The position numbers and the translations under genes were made by a program. DNA of 34,431 bases from an uncultured Victivallis sp. (GTDB lineage: Bacteria; Verrucomicrobiota; Lentisphaeria; Victivallales; Victivallaceae), in assembly GCF_944391105.1 (NCBI RefSeq), contig NZ_CALXSK010000046.1:1-34431 (forward strand), given 5' to 3'. Below are positions 22,986 through 31,472 of the stretch, piece by piece. How positions within the stretch are numbered: position 1 is the first letter of the stretch; every line of letters starts with the position of its first letter. Under the pieces are notes generated by a model, which did not search any database, was not told the origin of the DNA, and saw nothing but the letters and a program-made list of their open reading frames with translations.

Positions 22986-24062
22986 ATGGCATTGATTCTT
23001 GGGATTGAAACCAGCTGTGACGAAACCGCCGCCGCCGTGGTGCGCGACGGGTTCGAAGTGCTGTCGAACAGCGTCGCGTCGCAGATCGCCAAACACGCCG
23101 CCCACGGAGGCGTCGTTCCCGAACTGGCGGCCCGGGAACATCTGACGGCGCTCACTCCGGTGCTGGAGGGGGCGTTGCGCGAAGCTGACGTGACGCTTCG
23201 CGACATTGATGCGATCGCGGTTACGCAGGGGCCGGGACTGATTCCGGCACTGCTTGTCGGGCTGTCGTTTGCGAAGGGGCTTGCGATGGGGAACCGCATT
23301 CCCTACGTCGGCGTGAACCATTTTATCGGGCACATTTACGGAGCGTTTCTGGACGAGGCGAACCGGGAGCTTGAGGATTCGGCGAACTATCCGCTGCTGG
23401 CGCTCGTGGTCTCCGGCGGACACACGTCGCTCGTGCTGATCGATGAACATGGGCGCGCGAGCGCGCTCGGGAGCACGATCGACGACGCCGCCGGCGAGGC
23501 GCTCGACAAGGGGGCGAAACTGCTCGGACTCGGATATCCCGGCGGCCCGATCATGCAGAAGACGGCCGAGGGGGGCGATCCGCACCGGTTCGAGTTTCCG
23601 CGTCCGCTGACCGGAGCGGCCGGCAAGCCGCTCGCACCGGAGAACCGCTACAATTTCAGCTTCAGCGGCATCAAGACCGCACTGCTTTACCATGTGAAGA
23701 ATCACGCCGGAGCGGACGGCACGCTTCCGGTGGAGCTGCTGAAGGACACGGCCGCGTCCTACCAGGAGGCGGTGGTCGACGTGCTTGTGCGCAAGACGCT
23801 TGCAGCCGCGAAGGCGATGGGGGCGAAAATGATCGTCGCCGCAGGCGGCGTCGCCTGCAACGGCGTGCTGCGCGAGCGGCTCGAACAGCTTGTGCCGCGG
23901 GGAGTGAAGCTCCGGCTGGCGGCTCGTAAATACTGCACCGACAACGCCGCGATGATCGGCGGACTCGGATATCATTACTGGAAAAAAGGAACGTTTTCTC
24001 CGCTCGACATCGATTCGTACGCGCGGCTGCCGCGGATCACGCAGATTCCGTTCCTGGATTAG
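22986..24062 (+). CDS. tsaD: tRNA N6-adenosine threonylcarbamoyltransferase
   Basis: The protein has 358 residues from the ATG at 22986. Motifs of the ASKHA-fold TsaD/Kae1 family are clear: 'ILGIETSCDETAAAVV' (4-19), 'GGVVPELAAREH' (41-52), metal-binding H112-x3-H116 in 'GVNHFIGHI', 'LALVVSGGHT', 'GLGYPGG', 'FSFSGIKTA' and 'YCTDNAAMIG'. With TsaB, TsaE and TsaC it makes t6A37 in ANN-decoding tRNAs. It is essential in most bacteria. The gene leads a long same-strand run and is followed 14 bases later by gph. Confidence 0.96.
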   Translation: MALILGIETSCDETAAAVVRDGFEVLSNSVASQIAKHAAHGGVVPELAAREHLTALTPVLEGALREADVTLRDIDAIAVTQGPGLIPALLVGLSFAKGLAMGNRIPYVGVNHFIGHIYGAFLDEANRELEDSANYPLLALVVSGGHTSLVLIDEHGRASALGSTIDDAAGEALDKGAKLLGLGYPGGPIMQKTAEGGDPHRFEFPRPLTGAAGKPLAPENRYNFSFSGIKTALLYHVKNHAGADGTLPVELLKDTAASYQEAVVDVLVRKTLAAAKAMGAKMIVAAGGVACNGVLRERLEQLVPRGVKLRLAARKYCTDNAAMIGGLGYHYWKKGTFSPLDIDSYARLPRITQIPFLD

Positions 24063-24076
24063 GAGGAGACACTTCG

Positions 24077-24715
24077 ATGGTGAAATTGATCGTATTCGAT
24101 CTGGACGGAACGCTGATCGACTCCCGGCACGATCTGGCCGGGGCGGTCAATCACATGCGCGGTTCGATGGGGCTTGAACCGATTTCGACGGAACGGGTTG
24201 TGACGTTTGTGGGCAACGGGGTCGCGAACCTCGTGCGGCGCGCGGTCGCGGACGCGGACGTCGACTTCGAGGAGGCGCTGCGCCGCATGAAACGTTACTA
24301 TGCCGAGCATCTGGTCGAGACGACCTCGCTCTATCCCGGCGTGTCGAACGGGCTCTCCGAACTCGGCCGCGCCGGGATCACGCTGGCAGTGCTTTCCAAT
24401 AAGCCGACCGAGGCGAGCCGGCGGATTCTGCAGGCTCTCGGGGTCGGCGACCGGTTCGCCGAGATCATCGGCGGCGACAGCGACTATCCGCTGAAACCGG
24501 AGCCGGACGCGCTTCTGGCGCTCATGCGCAAATTCGACTGCCGCCCGGAGCAGTGCTGGATGTTCGGCGATCACTACACCGACCTGGAGGCGGCGCGCCG
24601 GGCCGGCTGCCGGCGGGCGCTCGCACGTTACGGGTTCGGAGACCCGAAGAGCGAGACATTCGATTTCGAAGTCGGCTCGTTTCCGGAATTCGTCATGGCT
24701 GTCAAGGGATATTGA
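24077..24715 (+). CDS. gph: phosphoglycolate phosphatase-like HAD hydrolase
   Basis: The protein has 212 residues with a strong AGGAGG site before the ATG at 24077. HAD motif I is 'FDLDGTLIDS' (Asp8 nucleophile, Asp10), motif II is 'VLSNKP', the motif III lysine is in 'KPEPDALL', and motif IV is 'MFGDHYTDLEAARRAGC'. The helical cap between motifs I and II and the phrase 'YPGVSNGLSEL' fit Gph/PGP, which removes phosphate from 2-phosphoglycolate formed in DNA repair. HAD enzymes are promiscuous, so the exact substrate is not certain. Confidence 0.85.
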   Translation: MVKLIVFDLDGTLIDSRHDLAGAVNHMRGSMGLEPISTERVVTFVGNGVANLVRRAVADADVDFEEALRRMKRYYAEHLVETTSLYPGVSNGLSELGRAGITLAVLSNKPTEASRRILQALGVGDRFAEIIGGDSDYPLKPEPDALLALMRKFDCRPEQCWMFGDHYTDLEAARRAGCRRALARYGFGDPKSETFDFEVGSFPEFVMAVKGY

Positions 24716-24755
24716 ACGGGATATTCCTCCAATTTCAAATCATCAGGAGCGTTGT

Positions 24756-26759
24756 ATGTATCATCTGAGATTTCGCCAGGTCCATCTCGATTTTCACACC
24801 TCTCCGGACATCCCGGGAATCGGGGAGAAATTCGACCGCAGACAGTGGCAGGAACGGCTGAAACGGGCGCACGTGAATTCGATCACCTGCTTCTCAATCT
24901 GCCACCACGGCTGGAGCTACCATCCGACGAAGGTCGGGAAAATGCACCCGCATCTGAAGTTCAATCTGCTGCGCGAGCAGATGGACGCCGCGCACGAGAT
25001 CGATGTGAATGTTCCGGTCTACATCACGGCCGGGTTCAATCACCGGCTTTCGGTGGAGCATCCGGAGTGGAATGAGTATTCCTTTGAAGGGAAGGGGCCG
25101 AATCCGCTGCGCGGCGGCTTCATCAAACTCTGTTTCAATACCCCGTATCTCGATCTGCTGTGCGAGGAGATCGAGGAGGTCGCCGCGCTGTTTCCGGATG
25201 CGAACGGGATCTTTCTGGACATCATCAATCAGGGGCCGTGCTGCTGTCCGCACTGCATGAAGGGGATGCTCGAAGCGGGACTTGATCCCGAGCTGGAAGC
25301 CGACCGGCTTAAATTCGCCCGGAAGGTCCTGGAGAACTACTATGCGCGCACGACCGCCGCCGCCCGCAAACTCAACCCGGAGATGCCGGTGTTCCACAAC
25401 AGCGGTCACGTGTCGGTCGGCGATACCGGAATCCTCAAGTATTTCAGCCATCTCGAACTCGAGAGTCTGCCGACCGGCGGCTGGGGATACGATCACTACC
25501 CGTTCTCGGCGGCGTACAGCCGCAATCTCGGGCTCGATTTTCTCGGCATGACCGGGAAGTTCCATACCACGTGGGGAGAGTTCGGCGGCTTCAAGCATCC
25601 GAATGCGCTGCGTTACGAATGTGCCGCGATGATCGCAAACGGTTCGAAATGCAGCGTCGGCGATCAGCTCCATCCGGACGGCGAACTCGACGAGACCACC
25701 TACGACATGATCGGGGAGGCCTACGCCGAGGTCGAGCAGAAGGAGGCGTGGTGCGACAACGTCAAATCGCTTGCGGAAACGGCGATTCTCTCGGTGGCCG
25801 GAATCACGGGAAAACGCGAAGTCCCGCCCGATGTGGGTGCGGCGCGCATTCTGCTGGAGGCTCACATTCCATTCGATGTGATCGATTCGGGGATGGCGTT
25901 CGATCGTTACCGCTTCCTCGTGCTGCCGGACGAAGTGACGGTCGACGCGGCGCTGCGGGAGAAACTTGAGCGCTTCCTTGCGAACGGCGGGAAATTGATT
26001 CTTTCGGCCGGGAGCGGACTCGATCCGGAGGGGAAGAAGTTCGTCGTTGATCTGCCGTTCGCCGACGAGGGGTGGAGTCCGTTCTCCCCGGACTACGTGC
26101 TAGCCGCTCCCGAATTCACGCCTTCGTATATGAAGACCCCGTTCGTGATGTATCTGCCATCGCGCCGGATCAGGGCGCGTGGCGGCGTGTCGCTCGGGCA
26201 GGTGTTCGATCCCTACTTCAACCGCGGGTTCCGGCAGTTCTGCAGCCACCAGCATGCGCCGTACCGCACCGAGCCGTCGGGATTCGACGCGGGGGTGATG
26301 ACGGACAAGGTTCTGTACTTCGCGCATCCGGTCTTTTCGATCTACCGCGGATTCGGCATGGTCTATCTGCAGGAGTTCGTGGTGAATGCGCTGCGGCGTT
26401 TCTTCGGGGCGGATCTGCAGGTCCGGACTTCGATGCCGACGACGGCCCGCGTGACCCTTTTCGACCAGCCGGAGGAGAAACGTGCCGTGCTGCATCTGCT
26501 TTATGCGAACACGATCAACCGCGGCGGCGGCGGATTGCATCTGCCGAATCAGCCGCATTCGAACGGTTATGCGATCGAGGTGATCGAGGAGCTTCTGCCG
26601 CTGGAAGACGTAAAGGTTTCGGTGAAGGTTCCGCACGCGGTCAGGTCGGTGCGCTTCGTCCCGCAGGGCGAGGCGGTTCCTTACGAGATGAAGGAGGGGC
26701 GGATCGAATTCACCGTGCCGAGGCTGCTCTGCCACCAGATGGTCGAATTCGCCTATTGA
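24756..26759 (+). CDS. GHL6-like glycoside hydrolase with beta-galactosidase trimerisation-like domain
   Basis: The protein has 667 residues, with GGAGC before the ATG at 24756 and no signal peptide, so it is intracellular. The N-terminal ~330 residues look like a TIM barrel: 'QVHLDFHTSPDIPG', 'YITAGFNHR', 'GIFLDIINQG' (Asp155) and an unusual CCCPHC cluster (162-167). This matches the predicted glycosyl hydrolase family GHL6 as I know it. Residues about 345-480 resemble the flavodoxin-like trimerisation domain of GH42-type enzymes (ARILLEAHIPFDVIDSG, 'FLVLPDEVTVDAALREKLERFLANGGKLI'), and the end is a beta-sandwich. Catalytic residues and substrate are not known. It is followed by a serine hydrolase and a ferredoxin-nitroreductase in the same orientation. 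Confidence 0.78.
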   Translation: MYHLRFRQVHLDFHTSPDIPGIGEKFDRRQWQERLKRAHVNSITCFSICHHGWSYHPTKVGKMHPHLKFNLLREQMDAAHEIDVNVPVYITAGFNHRLSVEHPEWNEYSFEGKGPNPLRGGFIKLCFNTPYLDLLCEEIEEVAALFPDANGIFLDIINQGPCCCPHCMKGMLEAGLDPELEADRLKFARKVLENYYARTTAAARKLNPEMPVFHNSGHVSVGDTGILKYFSHLELESLPTGGWGYDHYPFSAAYSRNLGLDFLGMTGKFHTTWGEFGGFKHPNALRYECAAMIANGSKCSVGDQLHPDGELDETTYDMIGEAYAEVEQKEAWCDNVKSLAETAILSVAGITGKREVPPDVGAARILLEAHIPFDVIDSGMAFDRYRFLVLPDEVTVDAALREKLERFLANGGKLILSAGSGLDPEGKKFVVDLPFADEGWSPFSPDYVLAAPEFTPSYMKTPFVMYLPSRRIRARGGVSLGQVFDPYFNRGFRQFCSHQHAPYRTEPSGFDAGVMTDKVLYFAHPVFSIYRGFGMVYLQEFVVNALRRFFGADLQVRTSMPTTARVTLFDQPEEKRAVLHLLYANTINRGGGGLHLPNQPHSNGYAIEVIEELLPLEDVKVSVKVPHAVRSVRFVPQGEAVPYEMKEGRIEFTVPRLLCHQMVEFAY

Positions 26760-26784
26760 AAATCCGGAACAGGAGGGGAGCGCG

Positions 26785-27804
26785 ATGGATCGGATTCGTG
26801 AAATCGTCGACGCGGGGATTCGCGACGGAGTGGTTCGCGGAGTTGCGGTTGCCGCCGGAAGTCCAGACGGTCTGCTGCTGAAAGCTGGATACGGCGAGGC
26901 GGCGCCCGGAGTGCCGATGACGCCCGGAACGATCATCGACGTCGCAAGCGTGACCAAGGCGGTGGCGACGACGACCGCGCTGTTGATCTGCCGCGACCGC
27001 GGTCTGGTGGATTTCGATGCGCCGTTCACGCGGTATCTGCCCGATTTCGAGCCGGAGCTGCCGGAGCCGGTTACGGTACGGCAGCTGGCGATGCATGTTT
27101 CCGGATTCACGCATGACGGGCACGAGGTGCGGCAGTATTTCTCCGAGTCGGGGGTGGAGATCATGCGGAACATCCTGCGGTTTCCGCCCGAAAAACCGGC
27201 GGGGGTGTGCGTCGAGTACATGTGCTGGAACTTTCTGCTGCTGGGGCTTATCGTCGAGCGTGTGACCGGGGAGAGACTCGACACCTTCTGCGCCCGCGAA
27301 ATTTTCACCCCGCTGGGCATGTCCGACACATCGCTCGGAAAGCCGGCGTCGTCGGACCGGGCGAAGCTCGCGCAGACGATCGAGACGGTGCGGCCGGGAG
27401 AGATTTCGGATTTCATCGCGTTCCGGGTCTACCGGGACGGTCTGTGTGCGGGTAATGCGGGGCTCTTCTCGACCGTGCGGGATTTGATTAAATTCGGCAG
27501 CTGCATTCTGCGGCACGGGGAAAAACTCTTCAGCGAGGAGTCGTTCCGCGAGATGACGACGCCCCGCACACCGGAAGGAGCACTGCCTGAACGCAGTTTC
27601 GGCTGGGTGGTGCGGGACGAATTTTCGCCGCCCGCCGCTTCCGCCGGGACGGTGTTCCACTCCGGCTGGAGCGGGCAGACGGTGCTGTATGACTGGGAGA
27701 GGGGGCGTTCCGCCGTGGTGTTGACCACACGGTGCGGCGATTACGACCGGGCGAAACGCGACCGGTTCGCGATTGCGGAACTGCTGCTTGAGCAATTCAA
27801 TTGA
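26785..27804 (+). CDS. serine hydrolase, beta-lactamase/class C-like family
   Basis: The protein has 339 residues with no signal peptide, so it is likely cytoplasmic. The active-site S-x-x-K is S55-V-T-K58 in 'DVASVTKAVATTTALL'. 'VTVRQLAMHVSGFTHD' is the usual helical segment of the family, and the third motif is H292-S-G in 'VFHSGWSGQTV', equivalent to HTG/KTG. The second motif, normally Y-S/A-N, is Y145-M-C, so the Asn is replaced. Such proteins are esterases, peptidases or transacylases rather than true beta-lactamases. It starts 25 bases after the glycoside hydrolase, with AGGAGGGGAG before the ATG, so it may de-esterify the same carbohydrate. Confidence 0.85.
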   Translation: MDRIREIVDAGIRDGVVRGVAVAAGSPDGLLLKAGYGEAAPGVPMTPGTIIDVASVTKAVATTTALLICRDRGLVDFDAPFTRYLPDFEPELPEPVTVRQLAMHVSGFTHDGHEVRQYFSESGVEIMRNILRFPPEKPAGVCVEYMCWNFLLLGLIVERVTGERLDTFCAREIFTPLGMSDTSLGKPASSDRAKLAQTIETVRPGEISDFIAFRVYRDGLCAGNAGLFSTVRDLIKFGSCILRHGEKLFSEESFREMTTPRTPEGALPERSFGWVVRDEFSPPAASAGTVFHSGWSGQTVLYDWERGRSAVVLTTRCGDYDRAKRDRFAIAELLLEQFN

Positions 27805-27819
27805 GGTAAGGAGGAGATG

Positions 27820-28647
27820 ATGAACCAGTTCCAGTTTTTTGTCGATGATTCCAGGTGCGTCAAATGCGGCGCATGCATCCGGGACTGCGCCGTTGAGATG
27901 CTGGAATTCGATCCGGATCGGGAGTTTCCGCATGTGATCCCGGGAACCGAAGAAAACTGTACGCACTGCCAGCACTGCCTTGCGGTCTGCCCGGTCGGGG
28001 CGCTGGAGATTTTCGGGCGCGACCCGGAGGAGAGTTTGCCGCCGGATTCGAATCCCGATCCGGAGGAGATCCTTTCGCTTATCGCGAACCGCCGTTCATT
28101 CCGCAACTACCGGCACGAGAATCTCGACGCTGTGACACTCGATAAACTCAAGGATATGCTTAAATTCGTGCCGACCGGCGTGAATGATCACTCGCTTTAT
28201 TTCGCATTCGTCGACGACGTGACGGTCATGGACGAGTTCCGGAAATGCGTTTCGGACGGGGTCTCCGCGATGTTCCGTCAGGATCCGCTCCCGCCGTTCC
28301 TTGCTCGGATGTCTCGTTATCACAAGCAGTTGCGGAGTGGGAAGGATGTGATTTTCCGAGGGGCGCCGCACATGCTTGTGGTTGCGGCGAAGGTGGATTC
28401 CCCGACGCCGGCGGTCGATCCCGTGATTGCGCTCTCGTATTTTGAACTTTACGCGCAGTCGCTCGGAGTCGGCACGCTCTGGTGCGGACTTGCGATGGCG
28501 GCGTTGAACGAGTTTCCGGAATTGATGGCGAGACTGCAGCTTCCGGACGGATATCGGGCCGGATACTGCATGCTGTTCGGCCCGAGTGATTTGTGCTATC
28601 ACCGGGCGGTGCAGCCTGACCCGGTGCGAATCGCTTCCGTCCGGTGA
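27820..28647 (+). CDS. ferredoxin-nitroreductase fusion protein
   Basis: The protein has 275 residues. Two adjacent ATGs exist (27817 and 27820); the second is better spaced from AGGAGG (27809-27814). The N-terminal domain has two [4Fe-4S] motifs, C13-x2-C-x2-C-x3-C (CVKCGACIRDC) and C47-x2-C-x2-C-x3-CP (CTHCQHCLAVCP). The rest is an FMN nitroreductase domain with 'ANRRSFRNY', 'RGAPHMLVVAA' and 'LGVGTLWCGLAMAAL'. Such fusions occur in anaerobes and probably pass electrons from ferredoxin to FMN to reduce an unknown substrate. It follows the serine hydrolase by 15 bases and precedes the CCA enzyme by 4, so it is part of the same transcript. Confidence 0.9.
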   Translation: MNQFQFFVDDSRCVKCGACIRDCAVEMLEFDPDREFPHVIPGTEENCTHCQHCLAVCPVGALEIFGRDPEESLPPDSNPDPEEILSLIANRRSFRNYRHENLDAVTLDKLKDMLKFVPTGVNDHSLYFAFVDDVTVMDEFRKCVSDGVSAMFRQDPLPPFLARMSRYHKQLRSGKDVIFRGAPHMLVVAAKVDSPTPAVDPVIALSYFELYAQSLGVGTLWCGLAMAALNEFPELMARLQLPDGYRAGYCMLFGPSDLCYHRAVQPDPVRIASVR

Positions 28648-28651
28648 AGAA

Positions 28652-30028
28652 ATGGCGTGCGTTCCTGTGACGTTCCGCTCGACTCCCATGCTGGAGGCGG
28701 CCGCATCGGTCGTCGGCGTGCTGCGAGGGGCGGGATTCGAGAGCGGACTTGTCGGCGGCTGCGTCCGCGATCTGCTGCTCGGCCGGACGCCGTCGGACTG
28801 CGACATCGTGACGACGGCCCGCCCGGAGCGGATCGCGGAATTGTTCGACGACTGTCGGCTGGTCGGGGCGAGCTTCGGTGTTTCACTCGTTCGCACGGGA
28901 GGATTCGAATTCGAAGTAGCCTCCGCCCGCGAGGAGCGGTTCTACCTCGACGGCCGTCACCCGGAGGAGGTGCGTTACACGGATGACCTCGCAGTGGACA
29001 TGCGCCGTCGCGATTTCACGGTCAACGCGCTCTGGTTTGATCCGGTGGAGAAGTGCGTCCACGACACGGTCGGCGGGCTTGCGGATCTCGCGCGCGGAGT
29101 CATCCGCACGGTCGGGGATCCTCAGGAGCGGTTCGGCGAGGATTTTCTGCGCATGTTGCGGGCGGTGCGGTTCGCCGCGCGGCTGCGGTTTGCGCTTGCT
29201 CCGGAGACGGAGCGGGCCATTTCCGCGCTCTCTGCGAAAGCCGCGCGCATTGCCGGCGAGCGGCTCCGGGCGGAGATCACTTTGATGCTGACCGGGCCGG
29301 ATCCTGCGCGGGCGATGCGGCTGCTTCAGAGAACCGGCCTCATGGCTGCCGTTCTGCCGGAGGTCGCGGCCATGGAGGGGGTCGAACAGCCGCCGGAGTT
29401 TCATCCGGAGGGAGATGTGTTCGTCCATACTATGCTGATGCTGGAACACATGGCGTATCCCGATCCGCTGCTCGGCTGGAGCGTGCTGCTGCACGATGTC
29501 GGCAAACCGCGCACGTACAGCGTGGAAGAGGAGAGCGGACGAATCCGTTTTTTCGGCCACGAGGCGCTCGGGGCGGAGATGGCGGCGGATATCCTGGACC
29601 GCCTCCGCTTCTCCTGTGTCGACCGGGAGCGTGTGGTTCAGGCCGTCCGGAATCACATGCGGTTCGCCTTTGTGACGGAGATGAAAGCCGCGAAACTGCG
29701 GAGGTTGCTGGCGGATCCGAATTTTTCACTTGAACTGGAACTGCATCGGCTCGACTGCATCGCATGTCATGGAATTATGACCGGGTTCGTCTTTCTGCTG
29801 GACGAGCTGCGTCGCGCGCCGGACCGGGCGGTTCTGCCGGAGCCGCTGGTGATGGGGCGCGACCTCGTGGCGGCGGGGAGGCGTCCGGGGCCGGGATTCC
29901 GGCGGGCGCTCGATGCGGTGTACGACCGCCAGCTTGCGGGAGAGTTCGGTTCGCGGGAGGAGGCGCTCGCTTCCGCGCTGTCGCTGCTCGACGCCGAAGA
30001 GAGGCGCGCAGAAGGAGAAAACAGTTGA
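28652..30028 (+). CDS. cca: CCA tRNA nucleotidyltransferase with HD domain
   Basis: The protein has 458 residues from the ATG at 28652, four bases after the previous stop; an earlier in-frame start lies inside that gene and is rejected. Class II nucleotidyltransferase motifs are present: 'GGCVRDLLLG' (35-44), catalytic Asp49/Asp51 in 'SDCDIVT', 'MRRRDFTVNAL' and 'VGDPQERFGEDFLRMLRAVRFAARL'. An HD domain follows (His281-Asp282 in 'LLHDVGKP'). It adds or repairs the 3' CCA of tRNA; poly(A) polymerase paralogues look similar, and the HD domain argues for a CCA enzyme with phosphohydrolase activity. The tRNA-Arg here already encodes CCA, so the enzyme may serve mainly in repair. Confidence 0.9.
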   Translation: MACVPVTFRSTPMLEAAASVVGVLRGAGFESGLVGGCVRDLLLGRTPSDCDIVTTARPERIAELFDDCRLVGASFGVSLVRTGGFEFEVASAREERFYLDGRHPEEVRYTDDLAVDMRRRDFTVNALWFDPVEKCVHDTVGGLADLARGVIRTVGDPQERFGEDFLRMLRAVRFAARLRFALAPETERAISALSAKAARIAGERLRAEITLMLTGPDPARAMRLLQRTGLMAAVLPEVAAMEGVEQPPEFHPEGDVFVHTMLMLEHMAYPDPLLGWSVLLHDVGKPRTYSVEEESGRIRFFGHEALGAEMAADILDRLRFSCVDRERVVQAVRNHMRFAFVTEMKAAKLRRLLADPNFSLELELHRLDCIACHGIMTGFVFLLDELRRAPDRAVLPEPLVMGRDLVAAGRRPGPGFRRALDAVYDRQLAGEFGSREEALASALSLLDAEERRAEGENS

Positions 30029-30053
30029 TTTCCGGCGCGTTATGGTGTATATT
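30025..30053 (+). promoter_or_regulatory. promoter of the phenylacetate-CoA ligase gene
   Basis: TTGATT (30025-30030), a 17-base spacer and TATATT (30048-30053) lie 32 bases before the ATG at 30086. The -35 box overlaps the stop codon of cca, so this gene can be transcribed independently of the run before it. Confidence 0.6.
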
Positions 30054-30085
30054 ACGCGATCAAACAAACAAGGGGCCCTGAAAAA

Positions 30086-31399
30086 ATGTCGCTTTACCAG
30101 AATGATAACTTGAGCGCGCTCGACTACGTGCAGCAGGATTACCTGCGCGAACTTCAGCTCGAACGGTTGAAGAAGATCGTTTCCCACGCCTACAACCATG
30201 TCGCGCTCTTCCGCAGCCGTATGGATGAACGTAAACTGCGGCCGGAGGATGTGAAGACGCTCGCCGACCTCGGCAAACTTCCCTTCATGGTGAAGGCCGA
30301 TCTGAGAGACACCTATCCGTTCGGACTCTTCGCCGTGCCGATGTCGCAGGTGGTGCGTCTGCACGCCTCCAGCGGAACCACCGGCAAGCCGATTGTGGTC
30401 GGCTACACCCGGCAGGATCTCGAAGTCTGGATGGAGGTCATGAAGCGCGCGCTTGCGAGCTGCGGACTCACGAATGAGGATATCATTCAAGTTTCCTACG
30501 GATATGGACTCTTCACCGGCGGTCTCGGCGCGCACTACGGCGCGGAAGCGCTCGGTGCGACCGTGGTTCCGACCTCCGGCGGCAACACGCAGCGGCAGAT
30601 CATGCTCATGCGCGACTTCGGGACGACCGCGGTTTGCTGCACGCCCTCCTATTTCTATCATATGACGGAGAAGGCGATGGAGAACGGCATCGACATGCGC
30701 ACTCTGCCGATCCGGGCAGGCGTCTTCGGCGCGGAACCGTGGACCGAGGAGATGCGCAAACGCATCGAGCTGGCCGCCGGGATCAAGGCGTACGACATTT
30801 ACGGTCTCTCCGAGATCATCGGGCCGGGCGTGGCGATCGAATGCCGCTGCCAGAAGGGAATGCACATCTTCGAGGATCACTTCTATCCGGAGATCATCAA
30901 TCCGGAGACCGGCGAAGTGCTTCCGGACGGGGAGTTCGGTGAACTTGTGCTCACGACGCTTTCGAAGTACGCCATGCCGATGATCCGCTACCGGACGCGC
31001 GACCTGACGCGGATCGTCGCCGAGCCGTGCGAATGCGGGCGGACGCTCCGGCGCATTGCGCGCATCTCCTCGCGCAGCGACGACATGTTCATCATCCGCG
31101 GCGTGAACGTCTTCCCGTCGCAGATCGAGACGGCGCTGCTTTCGGTCGAGGGGACGACCGCGAACTACAACATCATTCTGAGCACCGAGAACGGCCTCGA
31201 CAACCTTGAAGTCGACGTGGAAGTGACCGAGGAGCTCTTCTCGGACAAGGTCCGTTCGATGGAGGGGCTTCAGCAGCGGCTGACCGCGGCGGTCGAGGGG
31301 CTGATCGGGCTGCGGGTCCGGGTCAAGCTCGTCGCTCCGAACACGATCCAGCGCAGCGAGGGCAAGGCGCGCCGCGTGATCGACCGGCGCGAACGCTGA
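30086..31399 (+). CDS. paaK: phenylacetate-CoA ligase-type adenylate-forming enzyme
   Basis: The protein has 437 residues, the usual length of PaaK. The start 'QQDYLRELQLERLKKIVSHAYNHVALFRSRM', P-loop 'ASSGTTGKP' (94-102), 'YGLSEIIGPGVAIEC', 'ELVLTTLSKYAMPMIRYRTRDLTRI' and C-terminal 'SRSDDMFIIRGVNVFPSQIE' are diagnostic. It activates phenylacetate or another aryl acid with ATP and CoA. No other phenylacetate degradation gene is nearby. In gut anaerobes such solitary PaaK copies are often tied to indolepyruvate/phenylpyruvate ferredoxin oxidoreductases in amino acid fermentation, or run in reverse, but nothing in the window proves this. It has its own promoter and a strong terminator. Confidence 0.93.
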   Translation: MSLYQNDNLSALDYVQQDYLRELQLERLKKIVSHAYNHVALFRSRMDERKLRPEDVKTLADLGKLPFMVKADLRDTYPFGLFAVPMSQVVRLHASSGTTGKPIVVGYTRQDLEVWMEVMKRALASCGLTNEDIIQVSYGYGLFTGGLGAHYGAEALGATVVPTSGGNTQRQIMLMRDFGTTAVCCTPSYFYHMTEKAMENGIDMRTLPIRAGVFGAEPWTEEMRKRIELAAGIKAYDIYGLSEIIGPGVAIECRCQKGMHIFEDHFYPEIINPETGEVLPDGEFGELVLTTLSKYAMPMIRYRTRDLTRIVAEPCECGRTLRRIARISSRSDDMFIIRGVNVFPSQIETALLSVEGTTANYNIILSTENGLDNLEVDVEVTEELFSDKVRSMEGLQQRLTAAVEGLIGLRVRVKLVAPNTIQRSEGKARRVIDRRER

Positions 31400-31416
31400 G
31401 GAGAGCGGAGTGTTTC

Positions 31417-31447
31417 GAGGGGAGACGAACGGAGTCTCCCCTCTTTT
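31417..31447 (+). terminator. rho-independent terminator of the PaaK-type gene
   Basis: GAGGGGAGAC (31417-31426) and GTCTCCCCTC (31434-31443) form a perfect 10-bp stem around a seven-base loop, followed by TTTT. It ends 25 bases before the next gene's GTG, so a new promoter would have to lie within that gap unless read-through occurs. Confidence 0.85.
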
Positions 31448-31472
31448 GTGTCGTCGGGAGGAGGCGAGGAGC

